From Rhizobium sp. C4 (GTDB lineage Bacteria; Pseudomonadota; Alphaproteobacteria; Rhizobiales; Rhizobiaceae), in the NCBI RefSeq assembly GCF_021026315.1, contig NZ_JAJNCX010000001.1, positions 372,001 through 436,000 of the forward strand: a stretch of DNA of 64,000 nucleotides, written 5' to 3'. The notes below the pieces were generated by a model, which was not told the DNA's origin, made no database searches, and worked only from the letters and a program-made list of their open reading frames with translations. Positions 1 to 8,804 of this stretch are shown piece by piece (position 1 is the stretch's first letter; every line of letters starts with the position of its first letter). The position numbers and the translations under genes are program-made.

Positions 1-706
1 CTTCGATGAGATCATGGCAGAGCACCTTGATGCCCTTGGCTTCCATCGCGGCATGAACGCCACGGCGCAGGTCCTGATCGAAGCGCGAGAGGATTTCCGC
101 ACCACGATAGATCAGCGTCACGTCGACCCCGAGGCCATGGAAGATGTTGGCGAATTCGACGGCGATATAACCGCCGCCGGCAATCAGGATCGACTTCGGC
201 AGTTCTTCCAGATGGAAGGCCTCGTTGGAGGAGATGCAGAATTCATGACCCTTCAGCGCGGCATGCGGGTTCGGGCGTCCGCCGACGGCAACCACGATGC
301 GCTCGGCCGTCACGGTCTTGCCGGTCTTGACGATCTTCACCGTATGGGCGTCGACAAGCTCGGCGCGGCTGTCGATCTGCTCGGCCTTGGCGTTTTCGAG
401 ACCCTTGCGATAGAGGCCTTCGAGGCGCGTGATTTCCTTGTCCTTGGCAGCGACCAGCGCCTTCCAGTCGAAGGAGCTTTCACCGACCGTCCAACCGAAA
501 CCGGCGGCATCCTCGAAATGTTCGGGGAATTGCGAGGCGTAGACGAAGAGCTTCTTCGGCACGCAGCCGCGGATGACGCATGTGCCGCCGAAGCGATACT
601 CTTCGGCGATTGCGACCTTCTTGCCGAGCGCTGCCGCGACACGGGCCGAGCGGACGCCGCCCGAACCGCCGCCAATGACGAAGAGGTCGTAATCGTAGTT
701 TGACAC
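1..706 (-). CDS. gor: Glutathione-disulfide reductase, N-terminal part (3' end outside window)
   Basis: NADPH-dependent flavoenzyme that reduces oxidised glutathione in the cytoplasm. About 235 of the usual ~460 residues are in the window. Seen: the FAD-binding glycine motif IGGGSGG at residues 11-17, the redox-active pair in GTCVIRGCVPKK (Cys43 and Cys48), and the second dinucleotide-binding glycine run GGGYIAVEFA. The start is a GTG at 706 with AGGAG 7 nt upstream; the next in-frame ATG would remove the FAD motif. An intrinsic terminator lies between it and the upstream DUF2059 gene, so it may have its own promoter in 707-835. The CVIRGC spacing separates it from dihydrolipoamide dehydrogenase (CxNxGC) and mercuric reductase. 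Confidence 0.93.
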   Translation of the reverse strand, partial: MSNYDYDLFVIGGGSGGVRSARVAAALGKKVAIAEEYRFGGTCVIRGCVPKKLFVYASQFPEHFEDAAGFGWTVGESSFDWKALVAAKDKEITRLEGLYRKGLENAKAEQIDSRAELVDAHTVKIVKTGKTVTAERIVVAVGGRPNPHAALKGHEFCISSNEAFHLEELPKSILIAGGGYIAVEFANIFHGLGVDVTLIYRGAEILSRFDQDLRRGVHAAMEAKGIKVLCHDLIE

Positions 707-835
707 GTGATGTCTCCTGGAGAGGCCGCGAACCGGGCCGATGCGAAAGGACGATGTTTCCTGTCATTTGGGACGATTTGAGCGCCTTTGCAAGCCGTCC
801 CGAGAGCGGTGCGGATGACACACCGTTCAAACAGA

Positions 836-860
836 AAGAGCCCGGACTGACCGGGCTCTT
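836..860 (-). terminator. Intrinsic terminator after the DUF2059 gene
   Basis: Perfect 10-bp stem (836-845 with 851-860) and 5-nt loop, 19 nt past the stop codon of the DUF2059 gene. Read on the minus strand it is followed by CTTTCTGTTTG, a T-rich tract. Confidence 0.75.
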
Positions 861-879
861 GAAAAGCGTTACTGGCCGC

Positions 880-1587
880 TTACTGCTGCGGGGTGGGAGC
901 CTTCTGAGCAGGCGCCTTTTCCTTGGCAGGCGCCTTCTGTGCCGGTGCCTTTTCCTTCGGAGCAGGCGCCTTCTCGGCAGGTGCCTTGGCCGCCGGTGCA
1001 TCTGCCGCCGGTGCCACATTGTCGCTCTGCGGCTGCACTGCATCCGCCGGAAGCGGAGCCGGAGCCTGACCGGCCTTGATCTTGTCGCCGATCATCTTTT
1101 CCAGCTTGTCGCCGGCGCTCTTCGACAGGTCGCGCTGAATGCCGGCGCTCCAGATGTCGGCAGCCTTGAAGAGTTCGCGATTGGCGAGCGGAACGTCCTT
1201 CAGGAACTTCTTGCCGACGTCGGAATTGAAGAAGTTGGCAATGGTGTTGAGTTCGTCAGTGGTGAAGGTCTTGGCATAGATCGTTGCCGATTCCTTCTCC
1301 AGGTCGCCGCGACGCGCTGCCAGTGCGAGGGCTTCGCTGTCAACCGTGGACGAGATCATGTCCTGATAGTTCGGCGAGGCCTGAATGAAGTTCGCCTTCA
1401 TCTGCTCCGCGATATTCGGCAGGATCGAATCGAACGGAACGGTCGCGCCAGTTGCCTTGATGGCGGCGTAAGCTGCCTTGAGCTGCTCGTCAGTGACTTC
1501 GGCGGCCCTGGAAACGGTTGCGAACCCGAAGCCCGTGACAATGAGTGCGGCGGCCGCAACGCGGCCAAAAGCGGCAAACTTCAACAT
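880..1587 (-). CDS. DUF2059 domain secreted protein with Lys/Ala/Pro-rich tail
   Basis: Function unknown. Residues 1-28 form a signal peptide ending SRAA, so the product is probably periplasmic. Residues 30-165 match the DUF2059 pattern: helical, with FTTDELNTIANFFNSDVGKK near residues 108-127, the segment typical of the family. The last ~55 residues are a low-complexity tail built from repeats such as KEKAPAQKAPA, with no cysteine; it may be flexible or bind cell wall. The gene lies 17 bp after rpiA, so the two are probably co-transcribed, and it ends at a strong terminator. rpiA, this family and gor are neighbours in other rhizobia as far as I recall; the functional link is not known. Confidence 0.8.
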   Translation of the reverse strand: MLKFAAFGRVAAAALIVTGFGFATVSRAAEVTDEQLKAAYAAIKATGATVPFDSILPNIAEQMKANFIQASPNYQDMISSTVDSEALALAARRGDLEKESATIYAKTFTTDELNTIANFFNSDVGKKFLKDVPLANRELFKAADIWSAGIQRDLSKSAGDKLEKMIGDKIKAGQAPAPLPADAVQPQSDNVAPAADAPAAKAPAEKAPAPKEKAPAQKAPAKEKAPAQKAPTPQQ

Positions 1588-1604
1588 ATAGCTATTAACT
1601 CCCG

Positions 1605-2303
1605 TTATTCTTTCGCTGTCAGCATTCGAGCGCCCGCCGGTCCGGCGATGACGGCAGCAGATGCCAGATTGATGAACAGTCCGTGTTCGACCACACCCGG
1701 AATCGCATGCAGCCTGTTGGAAAGGGCCTCTGCATCAGGAATACGGCCAAATGATGCGTCGAGAATGTAATGTCCACCGTCGGTCATGAAGGTTTCCTTC
1801 GATGCACCACGGAGCACGATGTCACCTGTCAGACCCAGGGCGGACGCCGCCTTTTCGACGGCAATGCGCGTTGCAGCCAGACCGAACGGATTGACCTCGA
1901 TCGGCAGCGGAAAATGTCCAAGCGTCTCGACAAGCTTGGTCTCGTCGGCAATCACGATCATCTTGCGGGATGCCGCCGCGACGATCTTCTCGCGCAGCAG
2001 GGCACCACCACCGCCCTTGATCAGCCGAAGCTGCCCGTCGACTTCGTCGGCGCCATCGATCGTCAGATCGAGTTCCGGCAGTTCTTCGAGCGACTTGAGC
2101 GGTACGCCGAGTTCGAGGCACAGACGCGCCGTACGCTCCGACGTCGGAACCCCCTGGATCCGGAAGCCGTCGGCAACCTTTTCGGCCAGCAGGCGGACGA
2201 ATTCCTCCGCCGTCGAGCCTGTGCCGATGCCGAGCCGCATCCCGTCTTCAACATGGGCGAGCGCTGCTTCGGCAGCCTTGATCTTCATCTGGCGGGCGTC
2301 CAT
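1605..2303 (-). CDS. rpiA: Ribose-5-phosphate isomerase A
   Basis: Interconverts ribose-5-phosphate and ribulose-5-phosphate in the non-oxidative pentose phosphate pathway. The 232-residue length fits the RpiA family (about 220-235). Visible motifs are the phosphate-binding [11 protein letters not shown] (residues ~25-35), the active-site DGADEVD (~84-90) and [11 protein letters not shown] (~96-106), which carries the catalytic lysine region. It is divergent from gph across a 173-bp spacer and is followed after 17 bp by the DUF2059 gene. A second possible ATG, five codons in (MDARQMKIK), cannot be excluded as start. Confidence 0.95.
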   Translation of the reverse strand: MDARQMKIKAAEAALAHVEDGMRLGIGTGSTAEEFVRLLAEKVADGFRIQGVPTSERTARLCLELGVPLKSLEELPELDLTIDGADEVDGQLRLIKGGGGALLREKIVAAASRKMIVIADETKLVETLGHFPLPIEVNPFGLAATRIAVEKAASALGLTGDIVLRGASKETFMTDGGHYILDASFGRIPDAEALSNRLHAIPGVVEHGLFINLASAAVIAGPAGARMLTAKE

Positions 2304-2476
2304 GCGCCAAAAACTCCTGAATTCCTTGGAATGAAGGGGCTTTTACACGGGCGCGAGGGCAAACGGAAGTCCAAATGCAAACATCGTGAAGACAACCCCC
2401 GACGGAGTGAACAAGACTTGCGGGCAGAGCACCGCCGCACTATCGAGAGATCGATCATCTCAGGAGCCCTGCCCTC

Positions 2477-3154
2477 ATGCCCGCCACCCCCACCGTTGTC
2501 TTCGATCTCGACGGCACGCTCGTCGATACGGCCCCGGACCTGATGGCCGGTCTGAACCATGTGCTTGCGATCGAAGGGATCGAGCCAGTCCATTACGACG
2601 ACATGACCTTTCTGGTCGGACAAGGTGCTCGCGCGATGATCGAGCGCGGCTTCAAGCTGCGCGGCAGGCCGCTTGTCGAAGCGCGGCTCGGCGAGCTTCT
2701 CGATCTCTTCATCCGGCACTATCTGGACGGAATGCCGGGTGAAAGCCTGCCCTATGCCGGCGTCGTGCGGTCGCTGGAGGCGCTGAAGGCTGAAGGCTTC
2801 CGCCTTGCCGTCTGCACCAACAAGCTCGAGAAGCTGGCGCTGCCGCTGCTCGAAGGATTGAAGCTGGACATCTATTTCGATGCGATTGCCGGCGGCGACA
2901 CATTCCCGGTCCGCAAGCCAGATGCGGCGCATATCCTCAAGACGGTGGAGCGCGCGGGTGGCAACGCTGCAGCGAGCGTGATGGTGGGCGACAGCGTCAA
3001 CGATATCCTGGCAGCTCAGAACGCCGCCATACCCTCGATCGCCGTCCCTTTCGGCTATTCGGATGTGCCGGTCGAGACACTGAACCCGACGCGCATCATC
3101 GGTCACTTCGACGAACTGACGCCGGACCTCGTCCGCACCCTTCTCGCCAAATAG
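2477..3154 (+). CDS. gph: Phosphoglycolate phosphatase (HAD superfamily)
   Basis: Hydrolyses 2-phosphoglycolate, which arises from DNA repair or from Rubisco oxygenation. HAD motif I is FDLDGTLVDT with the nucleophile Asp10 and Asp12; motif II is the threonine in VCTNKLEKL; motif III is the lysine of KPDAAHIL; motif IV is VGDSVNDILAA. The helical cap domain sits between motifs I and II, as in Gph/PGP enzymes. The 225-residue length is normal. HAD substrate assignment from sequence is not certain; pyrophosphatase or another small phosphatase is possible. It ends at a hairpin shared with the convergent L,D-transpeptidase gene. Confidence 0.85.
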   Translation: MPATPTVVFDLDGTLVDTAPDLMAGLNHVLAIEGIEPVHYDDMTFLVGQGARAMIERGFKLRGRPLVEARLGELLDLFIRHYLDGMPGESLPYAGVVRSLEALKAEGFRLAVCTNKLEKLALPLLEGLKLDIYFDAIAGGDTFPVRKPDAAHILKTVERAGGNAAASVMVGDSVNDILAAQNAAIPSIAVPFGYSDVPVETLNPTRIIGHFDELTPDLVRTLLAK

Positions 3155-3155
3155 A

Positions 3156-3175
3156 AAACGGCCCGAAGGCCGTTT
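3156..3175. terminator. Bidirectional terminator between gph and the L,D-transpeptidase gene
   Basis: 8-bp perfect stem (3156-3163 with 3168-3175) closed by a CGAA/TTCG tetraloop, lying directly after the gph stop and 28 nt after the convergent gene's stop. T-rich bases follow on the minus strand (GTTTTCTATTT). Confidence 0.7.
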
Positions 3176-3203
3176 CCAAAAGATCGTCGTTTCAGCTCTT
3201 TGC

Positions 3204-5093
3204 TCAGCTCTGGGCGCGGGCCTTGCTGGTCGCGTCCATGGCGCGCTGCAGATAGGTGTCGCGATTGTAGACGTCGTCGAAGAACTGGACCTTGCCATCG
3301 GCATCCGGCCAGGCGGTGAAATAGGCGACATAGACCGGGATCTTGGTCGGAACCGGAACCGACATGTTCTTGCCGGTTGCGATGTCGGACGCGATCTTGT
3401 CCTTGTCGACGCCGAGAACGGCGGCGGCCATGGCGCGCGGATCGGAGAGACGGACACAGCCGTGGCTGAGCGCCCGCATGTCACGCGCGAAGAAGGCCTT
3501 CTGCGGCGTATCGTGCATGTAGATCGAGAACTTGTTCGGGAACAGGATCTTCAGCTGGCCGAGCGCGTTGGCGTTGCCCGGGGGCTGGCGCACGTCGACG
3601 TCCGGATTGCGACCCCAGTCGAGGCTCGAGGACGAGACGACCTTGCCGCGGACGCTGACTTCATAGCCCATGCGGTCGAGATAGGACGGGTCCTGGCGCA
3701 GCTTCGGCATCATCTCGTTGACGATGATCGAGCGCGGCACGCCCCAATAGGGGTTGAACTCGACGGTCTCGATCTGGTCCTGGAAGAAGTTGGTCTGGTG
3801 GTTGACGCCACCGACCACGACCTTCATCGCCAGCTGCTGCTTGTTGTCATTGAAGTAGTAGACCATGAAGGCGGGCTGGTTGATGAAGACGCGGCGGCTG
3901 CCCAGATCGTTCGGCAGCCAGCGCAGCTGCTCCATCGCATAGATCACCTTGTTGAGCTTGTTGCCCTGCGTCTCGCCACCCTGGAGAGCACGGATCGTGC
4001 CCTTGCCGATGACGCCATCAGGCTTCATGCCCTTTTCCTGCTGGAAGGCCTTCACGACATCGACGATCTCCGGCGAATAGTCCGGGGAGCCGGTGTAGGC
4101 TTCGAGTGCCATGGCGTTCTCGGCCTTCAGGCTGTCGGAGCCGTGGCGCTTGATGAGTTCGACGATCTTGGAGAGCTCCGGGCTGCTGCCGCCCGGACGC
4201 AGGAGCGACGTCAGGTTCACCTGGACCGGCGGCTGCTGGTCGGTGGTCTGGACACCGTTCAGCTTGGCAAGCTCGGCCTTCAGCGCCTGGAACTGCGGGC
4301 TCGACGGATCGCGGCTCGACAGATAGGCGGCCACGTCGGGGCTGCGCTGCATGACGGCCAGTGCGCCCTTGAGGTTCACGTCCTTGCGCTTGAATTCGTA
4401 GTAGTCGGAAATCCGGTTGGGATCGATGCGACCGCGAACGTCGTCCTGAACATAGGTCAGGACAGCCTTGGTCATTTCCAGCTCGAACGTCATCAGCTTC
4501 TGGCGATCGGCAGCGGCATCACCCGACAGAACCGGCTCCTCGACCTTGTAGTCGGCCGGATTGAGGCCGACGTCTCCTGCCTTGCCGAGAACGGAGATGG
4601 CCGCGCGCGCGCGGTCCGCCACACCCACGTTGGTGATCCACAGATAGTTGTCGCCCTTGGCGTAGAAGCTTTCCATCGCGGAGGCGACGCCGTCTTCGGC
4701 GCGCAGGGATACCGTCACCGGTGCGACCGGCGCAGTCGCGCTATCGGGAGAGACCGAGCCCGTGACCACCGGACCCGCGAAGGCAGGAACCTTCACAAGG
4801 CGCTCGGCTTCCGGCTTGTAGGTGAAATATTGCGACTTCTTGACCGTCGGCAGCGGATCCGGGTCGGACGCATCGAAATCGGCCGGCGCGCGCCCGGCGC
4901 CAGTGCGTGCTGAGTTGCCGACCGGTCCACCGCCAACAGGGCCCTCCAGGGTAGCGCCGCGTCGGTCGTAGCGGGGCTGGTCGCCGAACAGGATGTCAAA
5001 GAGCGAGCGCTGAGCAAAAGCACCCGAGGTCTGCGCGGCAAAGACCACTCCCGTAACAGCGGCGAGCAAGGCGGCTTTGGAGGTCATTTTCAT
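3204..5093 (-). CDS. L,D-transpeptidase, YcbB/LdtD type (YkuD domain)
   Basis: Periplasmic enzyme expected to form 3-3 peptidoglycan cross-links or attach proteins to the wall. The start chosen is the ATG at 5093 with AAGGA 11 nt upstream (a GTG lies 24 bp earlier); it gives 629 residues. Residues 1-27 are a signal peptide ending GAFA. The middle has the scaffold region of LdtD-like enzymes and a peptidoglycan-binding motif (VVKAFQQEKGMKPDGVIGKG, around residue 345). The catalytic motif SHGCVRLSDP is near residues 543-552, with the nucleophilic Cys at ~546 and an upstream His in YMHDTPQK. A perfect TATAAT on the minus strand at 5278-5283 may belong to its promoter, but I see no clear -35. Alphaproteobacteria, Rhizobiaceae above all, rely heavily on 3-3 cross-links. 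Confidence 0.9.
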   Translation of the reverse strand: MKMTSKAALLAAVTGVVFAAQTSGAFAQRSLFDILFGDQPRYDRRGATLEGPVGGGPVGNSARTGAGRAPADFDASDPDPLPTVKKSQYFTYKPEAERLVKVPAFAGPVVTGSVSPDSATAPVAPVTVSLRAEDGVASAMESFYAKGDNYLWITNVGVADRARAAISVLGKAGDVGLNPADYKVEEPVLSGDAAADRQKLMTFELEMTKAVLTYVQDDVRGRIDPNRISDYYEFKRKDVNLKGALAVMQRSPDVAAYLSSRDPSSPQFQALKAELAKLNGVQTTDQQPPVQVNLTSLLRPGGSSPELSKIVELIKRHGSDSLKAENAMALEAYTGSPDYSPEIVDVVKAFQQEKGMKPDGVIGKGTIRALQGGETQGNKLNKVIYAMEQLRWLPNDLGSRRVFINQPAFMVYYFNDNKQQLAMKVVVGGVNHQTNFFQDQIETVEFNPYWGVPRSIIVNEMMPKLRQDPSYLDRMGYEVSVRGKVVSSSSLDWGRNPDVDVRQPPGNANALGQLKILFPNKFSIYMHDTPQKAFFARDMRALSHGCVRLSDPRAMAAAVLGVDKDKIASDIATGKNMSVPVPTKIPVYVAYFTAWPDADGKVQFFDDVYNRDTYLQRAMDATSKARAQS

Positions 5094-5378
5094 ATCAGAC
5101 TCTGTCCTTCGGCCCACTGGGCCGGCTGAAATTCAATATTCGGAATGCGTAGGGGTCGATCCACTGCTAGCCGAACGAAGAGATAACGGCCATAGGCGCC
5201 CGGATATTCCCTTGCCCATTGAACGACGGGATTACTTCCGTTTTGCGGCGGCCTGAAGTGCCTAAACACTTGTTAAAATTATAGGCTTAATTTTTGCTTA
5301 AGAAATGAAGGCGCACGCGCGACCAAAGAGGCCGAATCGTTTTTTTCAGCGCTGTGGCAGATAGGGCACGGGATCGTT

Positions 5379-6053
5379 TCAGGCGGGACGGCGCGCGGCG
5401 AACAGCCAGCGCAGCAGGGCAAGTGCAAGAATGCAGCCTGCGATCTGCGCGGCGATGAAGGCGGGTACATCCTGCGGGCGAATGCCCGAAAACGTGTCAC
5501 TGAGCGCGCGGGCGATGGTCACGGCCGGATTGGCGAAGGACGTCGATGCCGTGAACCAGTAGGCGGCGACAATGAACAGCGCGACTGCCTGCGCAATTGC
5601 CTCGGGCCGCGACCGCAACGTGGCGAAGATCGTCAGAACCAGCCCGGCCGTGGCCACTATTTCTGAAACCCATTGGCCGGCACCGAAGCGGGCCTTTGTC
5701 GATATCTGCAGGAGCGTGAGATCGAACATCAGATGTGCCAGCCAGACGCCGACTACACCGCCGGCCAGCTGGGCGGCGACATAGAGCGCGGCATGCCTGG
5801 GGGCGATGTCACCATGGAGTGAAAAGGCCAGTGTAACCGCCGGATTGAAGTGGGCGCCGGAGACCGGGCCAAGCATGGTGATCAGCACATAGAGGATCGC
5901 GCCGGTGGGAATGGTGTTGCCCAGAAGCGCGATGGCCACGTTGCCGCCCGAAAGGGTCTCGGCCATGACGCCCGAGCCAACGACGGTTGCCAGGAGGATT
6001 GCCGTGCCGATGAATTCGGCGGCAAGGCGACGGTCGAGCGAGAACGCCTGCAT
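5379..6053 (-). CDS. aqpS: Aquaglyceroporin of the arsenic operon (AqpS-like)
   Basis: MIP-family membrane channel of 224 residues with six predicted membrane helices and both half-helix NPA motifs (residues 70-72 and 175-177). It starts directly at the arsC stop (TGA immediately followed by ATG, with GGAGG just upstream), so the two genes are translationally coupled. In Sinorhizobium meliloti the equivalent AqpS lets arsenite, produced inside the cell by ArsC, leave down its gradient, replacing an ArsB or Acr3 pump. The same role is inferred here from the arsR-arsC-aqpS order. Confidence 0.88.
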   Translation of the reverse strand: MQAFSLDRRLAAEFIGTAILLATVVGSGVMAETLSGGNVAIALLGNTIPTGAILYVLITMLGPVSGAHFNPAVTLAFSLHGDIAPRHAALYVAAQLAGGVVGVWLAHLMFDLTLLQISTKARFGAGQWVSEIVATAGLVLTIFATLRSRPEAIAQAVALFIVAAYWFTASTSFANPAVTIARALSDTFSGIRPQDVPAFIAAQIAGCILALALLRWLFAARRPA

Positions 6054-6566
6054 TCAGGCCTCCCGCGCCATCTGCGTTGCGCCGTCCAGCCTGCCGATGT
6101 CGGCAAGCGCGCTGCGCAGGTCCTGCGTGGTCATCGATTCCACCGGGAGGCTCGTCAGTGCCCTGACCCGCAGTTCCAGCAGTCGATAGGCCTCTTCGAA
6201 TGCCGCACGGCGGGCGTCTGCGGTCTCGCCCTGATGCGCCGGGTCGGGAATGCCCCAATGCGCCTTCACCGGCGTACCCGGCCAGAGCGGGCAAGCCTCA
6301 CCCGCCGCACTGTCGCAGACGGTGATGACGATATCCATCTTCGGCGCGCCGGGCTCGGCAAAGACGTCCCAGCTCTTCGAGGCAAAGGCGGAGATGTCGT
6401 ATCCCTTGTCCTTCAGCATCGCCAGCCCATCCGGGTTCGGCTCGCCACGCGGATGAGAGCCGGCGGAATAGGCCTTGAAGCGGCCCTCCCCGAGGCGGTT
6501 GATCAGCGCCTCGCCAAGGATCGAACGGGCGGAGTTGGCGGTACAGAGAATGAGAATATTGAGCAT
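6054..6566 (-). CDS. arsC: Arsenate reductase, low-molecular-weight phosphatase type
   Basis: Reduces arsenate to arsenite in the cytoplasm. The N-terminus has the CX5R anion-binding loop with Cys8 and Arg14, as in low-molecular-weight protein tyrosine phosphatases. Cys84 and Cys92 (ITVCDSAAGEACPLW) match the relay cysteines of thioredoxin-linked ArsC enzymes; DPAHQG supplies the general acid Asp. At 170 residues it is longer than the ~130-140 of the classic family because of a helical C-terminal extension. It lies between arsR (9 bp upstream) and aqpS (adjacent), in one operon. A true phosphatase is unlikely given the extra cysteines and context. Confidence 0.9.
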   Translation of the reverse strand: MLNILILCTANSARSILGEALINRLGEGRFKAYSAGSHPRGEPNPDGLAMLKDKGYDISAFASKSWDVFAEPGAPKMDIVITVCDSAAGEACPLWPGTPVKAHWGIPDPAHQGETADARRAAFEEAYRLLELRVRALTSLPVESMTTQDLRSALADIGRLDGATQMAREA

Positions 6567-6575
6567 AAAAGCCTC

Positions 6576-6908
6576 TCAGCAGCAGCGCTTGAGCGCATCA
6601 AAGGCGGGAACGCAGAGCGATGCGTCGCCACCGCAGCAGTCTTCCATCAGAAATCCGAGGAGAGACTGCATCGTGTTCATGTCAGCACGGTAACGGATAT
6701 GTCGCCCTTCCCGCTCGCTCTCCACCAGCCCCGCCTGCGACAGCACCGAGAGATTGGCGGAAAGCGTGTTCGGCAAGGACGACAGCGCGGCGGCAATGTC
6801 GCCCGCAACGGCGCCCTTCGGCCCGAGCTTCACGAGATGCCTGAAAATTTCGAGCCGCTGATCGTGCCCGAGAGCGGAGAGCGCGGCGAGTGCGTTTTTC
6901 TTTTCCAT
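6576..6908 (-). CDS. arsR: ArsR-family arsenic-responsive repressor
   Basis: Winged-helix repressor that should release the ars promoter when it binds arsenite. The helix-turn-helix region is SSLPNTLSANLSVLSQAGLV. Candidate metalloid ligands are the C-terminal cysteines in EDCCGGDASLC and the final Cys-Cys pair. I chose the ATG at 6908 (110 residues) rather than the ATG at 6923. The 32-bp dyad and a TATAAT on the minus strand at 6926-6931 overlap the upstream ATG, so a transcript from that -10 would begin after it. First gene of arsR-arsC-aqpS and divergent from fumC. Confidence 0.88.
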   Translation of the reverse strand: MEKKNALAALSALGHDQRLEIFRHLVKLGPKGAVAGDIAAALSSLPNTLSANLSVLSQAGLVESEREGRHIRYRADMNTMQSLLGFLMEDCCGGDASLCVPAFDALKRCC

Positions 6909-6938
6909 ATTTCCAGAAATCATGAATTATAGAAATAT
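6907..6938. promoter_or_regulatory. Candidate ArsR operator over the arsR -10 region
   Basis: A 32-bp imperfect dyad centred at 6922.5: outer arms ATATTTC and GAAATAT, inner core TCATGA, with 13 of 16 positions paired. It covers the minus-strand TATAAT at 6926-6931, a position suited to repression by the adjacent ArsR. Operator assignment is inference. Confidence 0.55.
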
Positions 6939-7038
6939 ACAAGGCCCTTAGGATTTTTCCCTTGGGGTTATTTCACTCTGTCTCGCCGCACCTATATTGG
7001 CTTCACATCCCTCGCTGCAGCCTTTCCGGAGATCCGCC

Positions 7039-8424
7039 ATGTCCGCCACCCGCACCGAAACCGATACATTCGGCCCGATCGAAGTCGCCAGCGACCGATA
7101 TTGGGGGGCGCAGGCGGAACGATCGCTCGGCAACTTCAAGATCGGCTGGGAAAAGCAGCCAGCCGCGATCATCCGGGCGCTGGGGCTCATCAAGGAAGCC
7201 TCCGCCAAGGCCAACATGAAACTTGGCAAGCTCTCGCCCGAGATCGGCGATGTCATCATCAAGGCGGCGCGCGAAGTGTCTTCCGGCAAGCTGGATGCGC
7301 ATTTCCCGCTCTCTGTCTGGCAGACGGGCTCCGGCACGCAGACGAACATGAATGTCAACGAGGTGATCTCCAACCGCGCCATCGAGATGCTGGGCGGCCA
7401 GATGGGTTCGAAGAACCCGATCCATCCGAACGATCACGTCAACATGAGCCAGTCGTCCAACGATACTTTCCCGACCGCGATGCATGTGGCGGCGGCGACC
7501 GAAGTGACCGGGCACCTCATTCCGGCGCTGGAAGAACTGCATGTGGCCCTCGACGCCAAGTGCAAGGAATTCGGCCATATCATCAAGATCGGCCGCACGC
7601 ATACGCAGGACGCCACGCCGCTGACGCTCGGCCAGGAATTCTCCGGCTATGCGGCACAGGTCGGCACGGCGATCCGCAACATCAGGGCAAGCCTTCCCGG
7701 CCTTTACGACCTGGCGCAGGGCGGCACGGCCGTCGGCACGGGGCTCAACGCACCGCAAGGGTTTGCCGAACAGGTTGCCTTCAACATTGCCGAACTGACC
7801 GCCCTGCCCTTCATCACAGCGCCCAACAAGTTCGAGGTCATGGCCGCCCATGACGCCATGGTTTTCGTGCATGGCGCGATCAATGCGGCCGCCGTGGCCC
7901 TCTTCAAGATTGCCAACGATATCCGCTTCCTGGGCTCGGGCCCGCGCTCCGGCCTCGGCGAACTGGCGCTGCCGGAAAACGAGCCCGGCTCATCCATCAT
8001 GCCCGGCAAGGTCAACCCGACACAGTCGGAAGCACTGACGCAGGTCTGCGCGCAGATCTTCGGCAATCACGCGACGCTGACCTTCGCAGGAAGCCAGGGC
8101 CATTTCGAGCTGAATGTCTACAATCCCGTCATGGCCTACAATTTCCTGCAGTCGGTGCAACTGCTCGGCGACGCCGCCCGTTCCTTCACTGAGCACTGCG
8201 TGCGGGGCATCGAGGCGCGCGAGGACAATATCAAGGCTGCGCTGGAACGTTCACTGATGCTGGTGACGGCACTTGCCCCCAAGATCGGCTACGACAACGC
8301 CGCCAAGATCGCCAAGACCGCACACAAGAACGGCACGACGCTGCGCGAAGAGGCGCTGAAGAGCGGGCTGGTGAGCGGAGAAGAGTATGACGCGATCGTG
8401 CGGCCGGAGCTGATGATCGGGTGA
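7039..8424 (+). CDS. fumC: Fumarate hydratase, class II
   Basis: Oxygen-stable, iron-free fumarase of the TCA cycle (fumarate to L-malate), homotetramer. The 461-residue length fits FumC. Visible are the superfamily signature [13 protein letters not shown] (around residue 320), the substrate-site segment [12 protein letters not shown] and the catalytic histidine region [12 protein letters not shown]. The start is the ATG at 7039 with GGAG 7 nt upstream; an in-frame ATG at 6997 would add 14 residues without homology. It is divergent from arsR. A second, unrelated fumarase lies 1.1 kb downstream. Confidence 0.96.
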   Translation: MSATRTETDTFGPIEVASDRYWGAQAERSLGNFKIGWEKQPAAIIRALGLIKEASAKANMKLGKLSPEIGDVIIKAAREVSSGKLDAHFPLSVWQTGSGTQTNMNVNEVISNRAIEMLGGQMGSKNPIHPNDHVNMSQSSNDTFPTAMHVAAATEVTGHLIPALEELHVALDAKCKEFGHIIKIGRTHTQDATPLTLGQEFSGYAAQVGTAIRNIRASLPGLYDLAQGGTAVGTGLNAPQGFAEQVAFNIAELTALPFITAPNKFEVMAAHDAMVFVHGAINAAAVALFKIANDIRFLGSGPRSGLGELALPENEPGSSIMPGKVNPTQSEALTQVCAQIFGNHATLTFAGSQGHFELNVYNPVMAYNFLQSVQLLGDAARSFTEHCVRGIEAREDNIKAALERSLMLVTALAPKIGYDNAAKIAKTAHKNGTTLREEALKSGLVSGEEYDAIVRPELMIG

Positions 8425-8561
8425 GGCCGGATAGCGGGCTCACCTCCCAAATTCGGGAATTTCGATAGCCGCGACTCGTCGGCTGCGCTAGGATCGCTGG
8501 CGAGATGAATTGGGGATTTTCTGTGCCGCTTTGACGAGCACGGCATCCGCAGGAGAACGAT

Positions 8562-8771
8562 ATGGTGGCGAGAAAACCCGCTTTGGCTCCGGCTCCCGCC
8601 CGGCCCGAGCTCGATGCATTGATTGCAAAGTCGCGGCAGATAAAGCTCACCGAGGAGATGCTTGCTGAGCAACGCGCAAGCTTTGCCTACGGAAATGCTC
8701 CCGCAGGCTCGTCAATCACCAAGGAATCCGCTCGGCAATCGGCCAAGACCGTCAGACTTCGCACAGATTAG
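8562..8771 (+). CDS. Small protein preceding Fic; candidate antitoxin
   Basis: 69-residue protein with a good ribosome site (GGAG 7 nt before the ATG). The N-terminus is Ala/Pro-rich, followed by a helix around residues 15-40 and the segment SFAYGN (residues 40-45). Class I Fic antitoxins carry an inhibitory helix with (S/T)xxxE(G/N); here Ser40 and Asn45 fit but Gly44 replaces the key Glu. Its place just ahead of fic (33 bp) suggests a partner or antitoxin of Fic. This is an inference from position and a weak motif; it could also be an unrelated small protein. Confidence 0.6.
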   Translation: MVARKPALAPAPARPELDALIAKSRQIKLTEEMLAEQRASFAYGNAPAGSSITKESARQSAKTVRLRTD

Positions 8772-8804
8772 CAGCGGGGGTCACTGGCGACTGGGAGGGT
8801 GGCG

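Noticed and set aside
8425-8455. Hairpin after fumC (GGTGAG...CTCACC) as a terminator
   Set aside because: Only six clean pairs overlapping the stop codon and no T-run; too weak to list.
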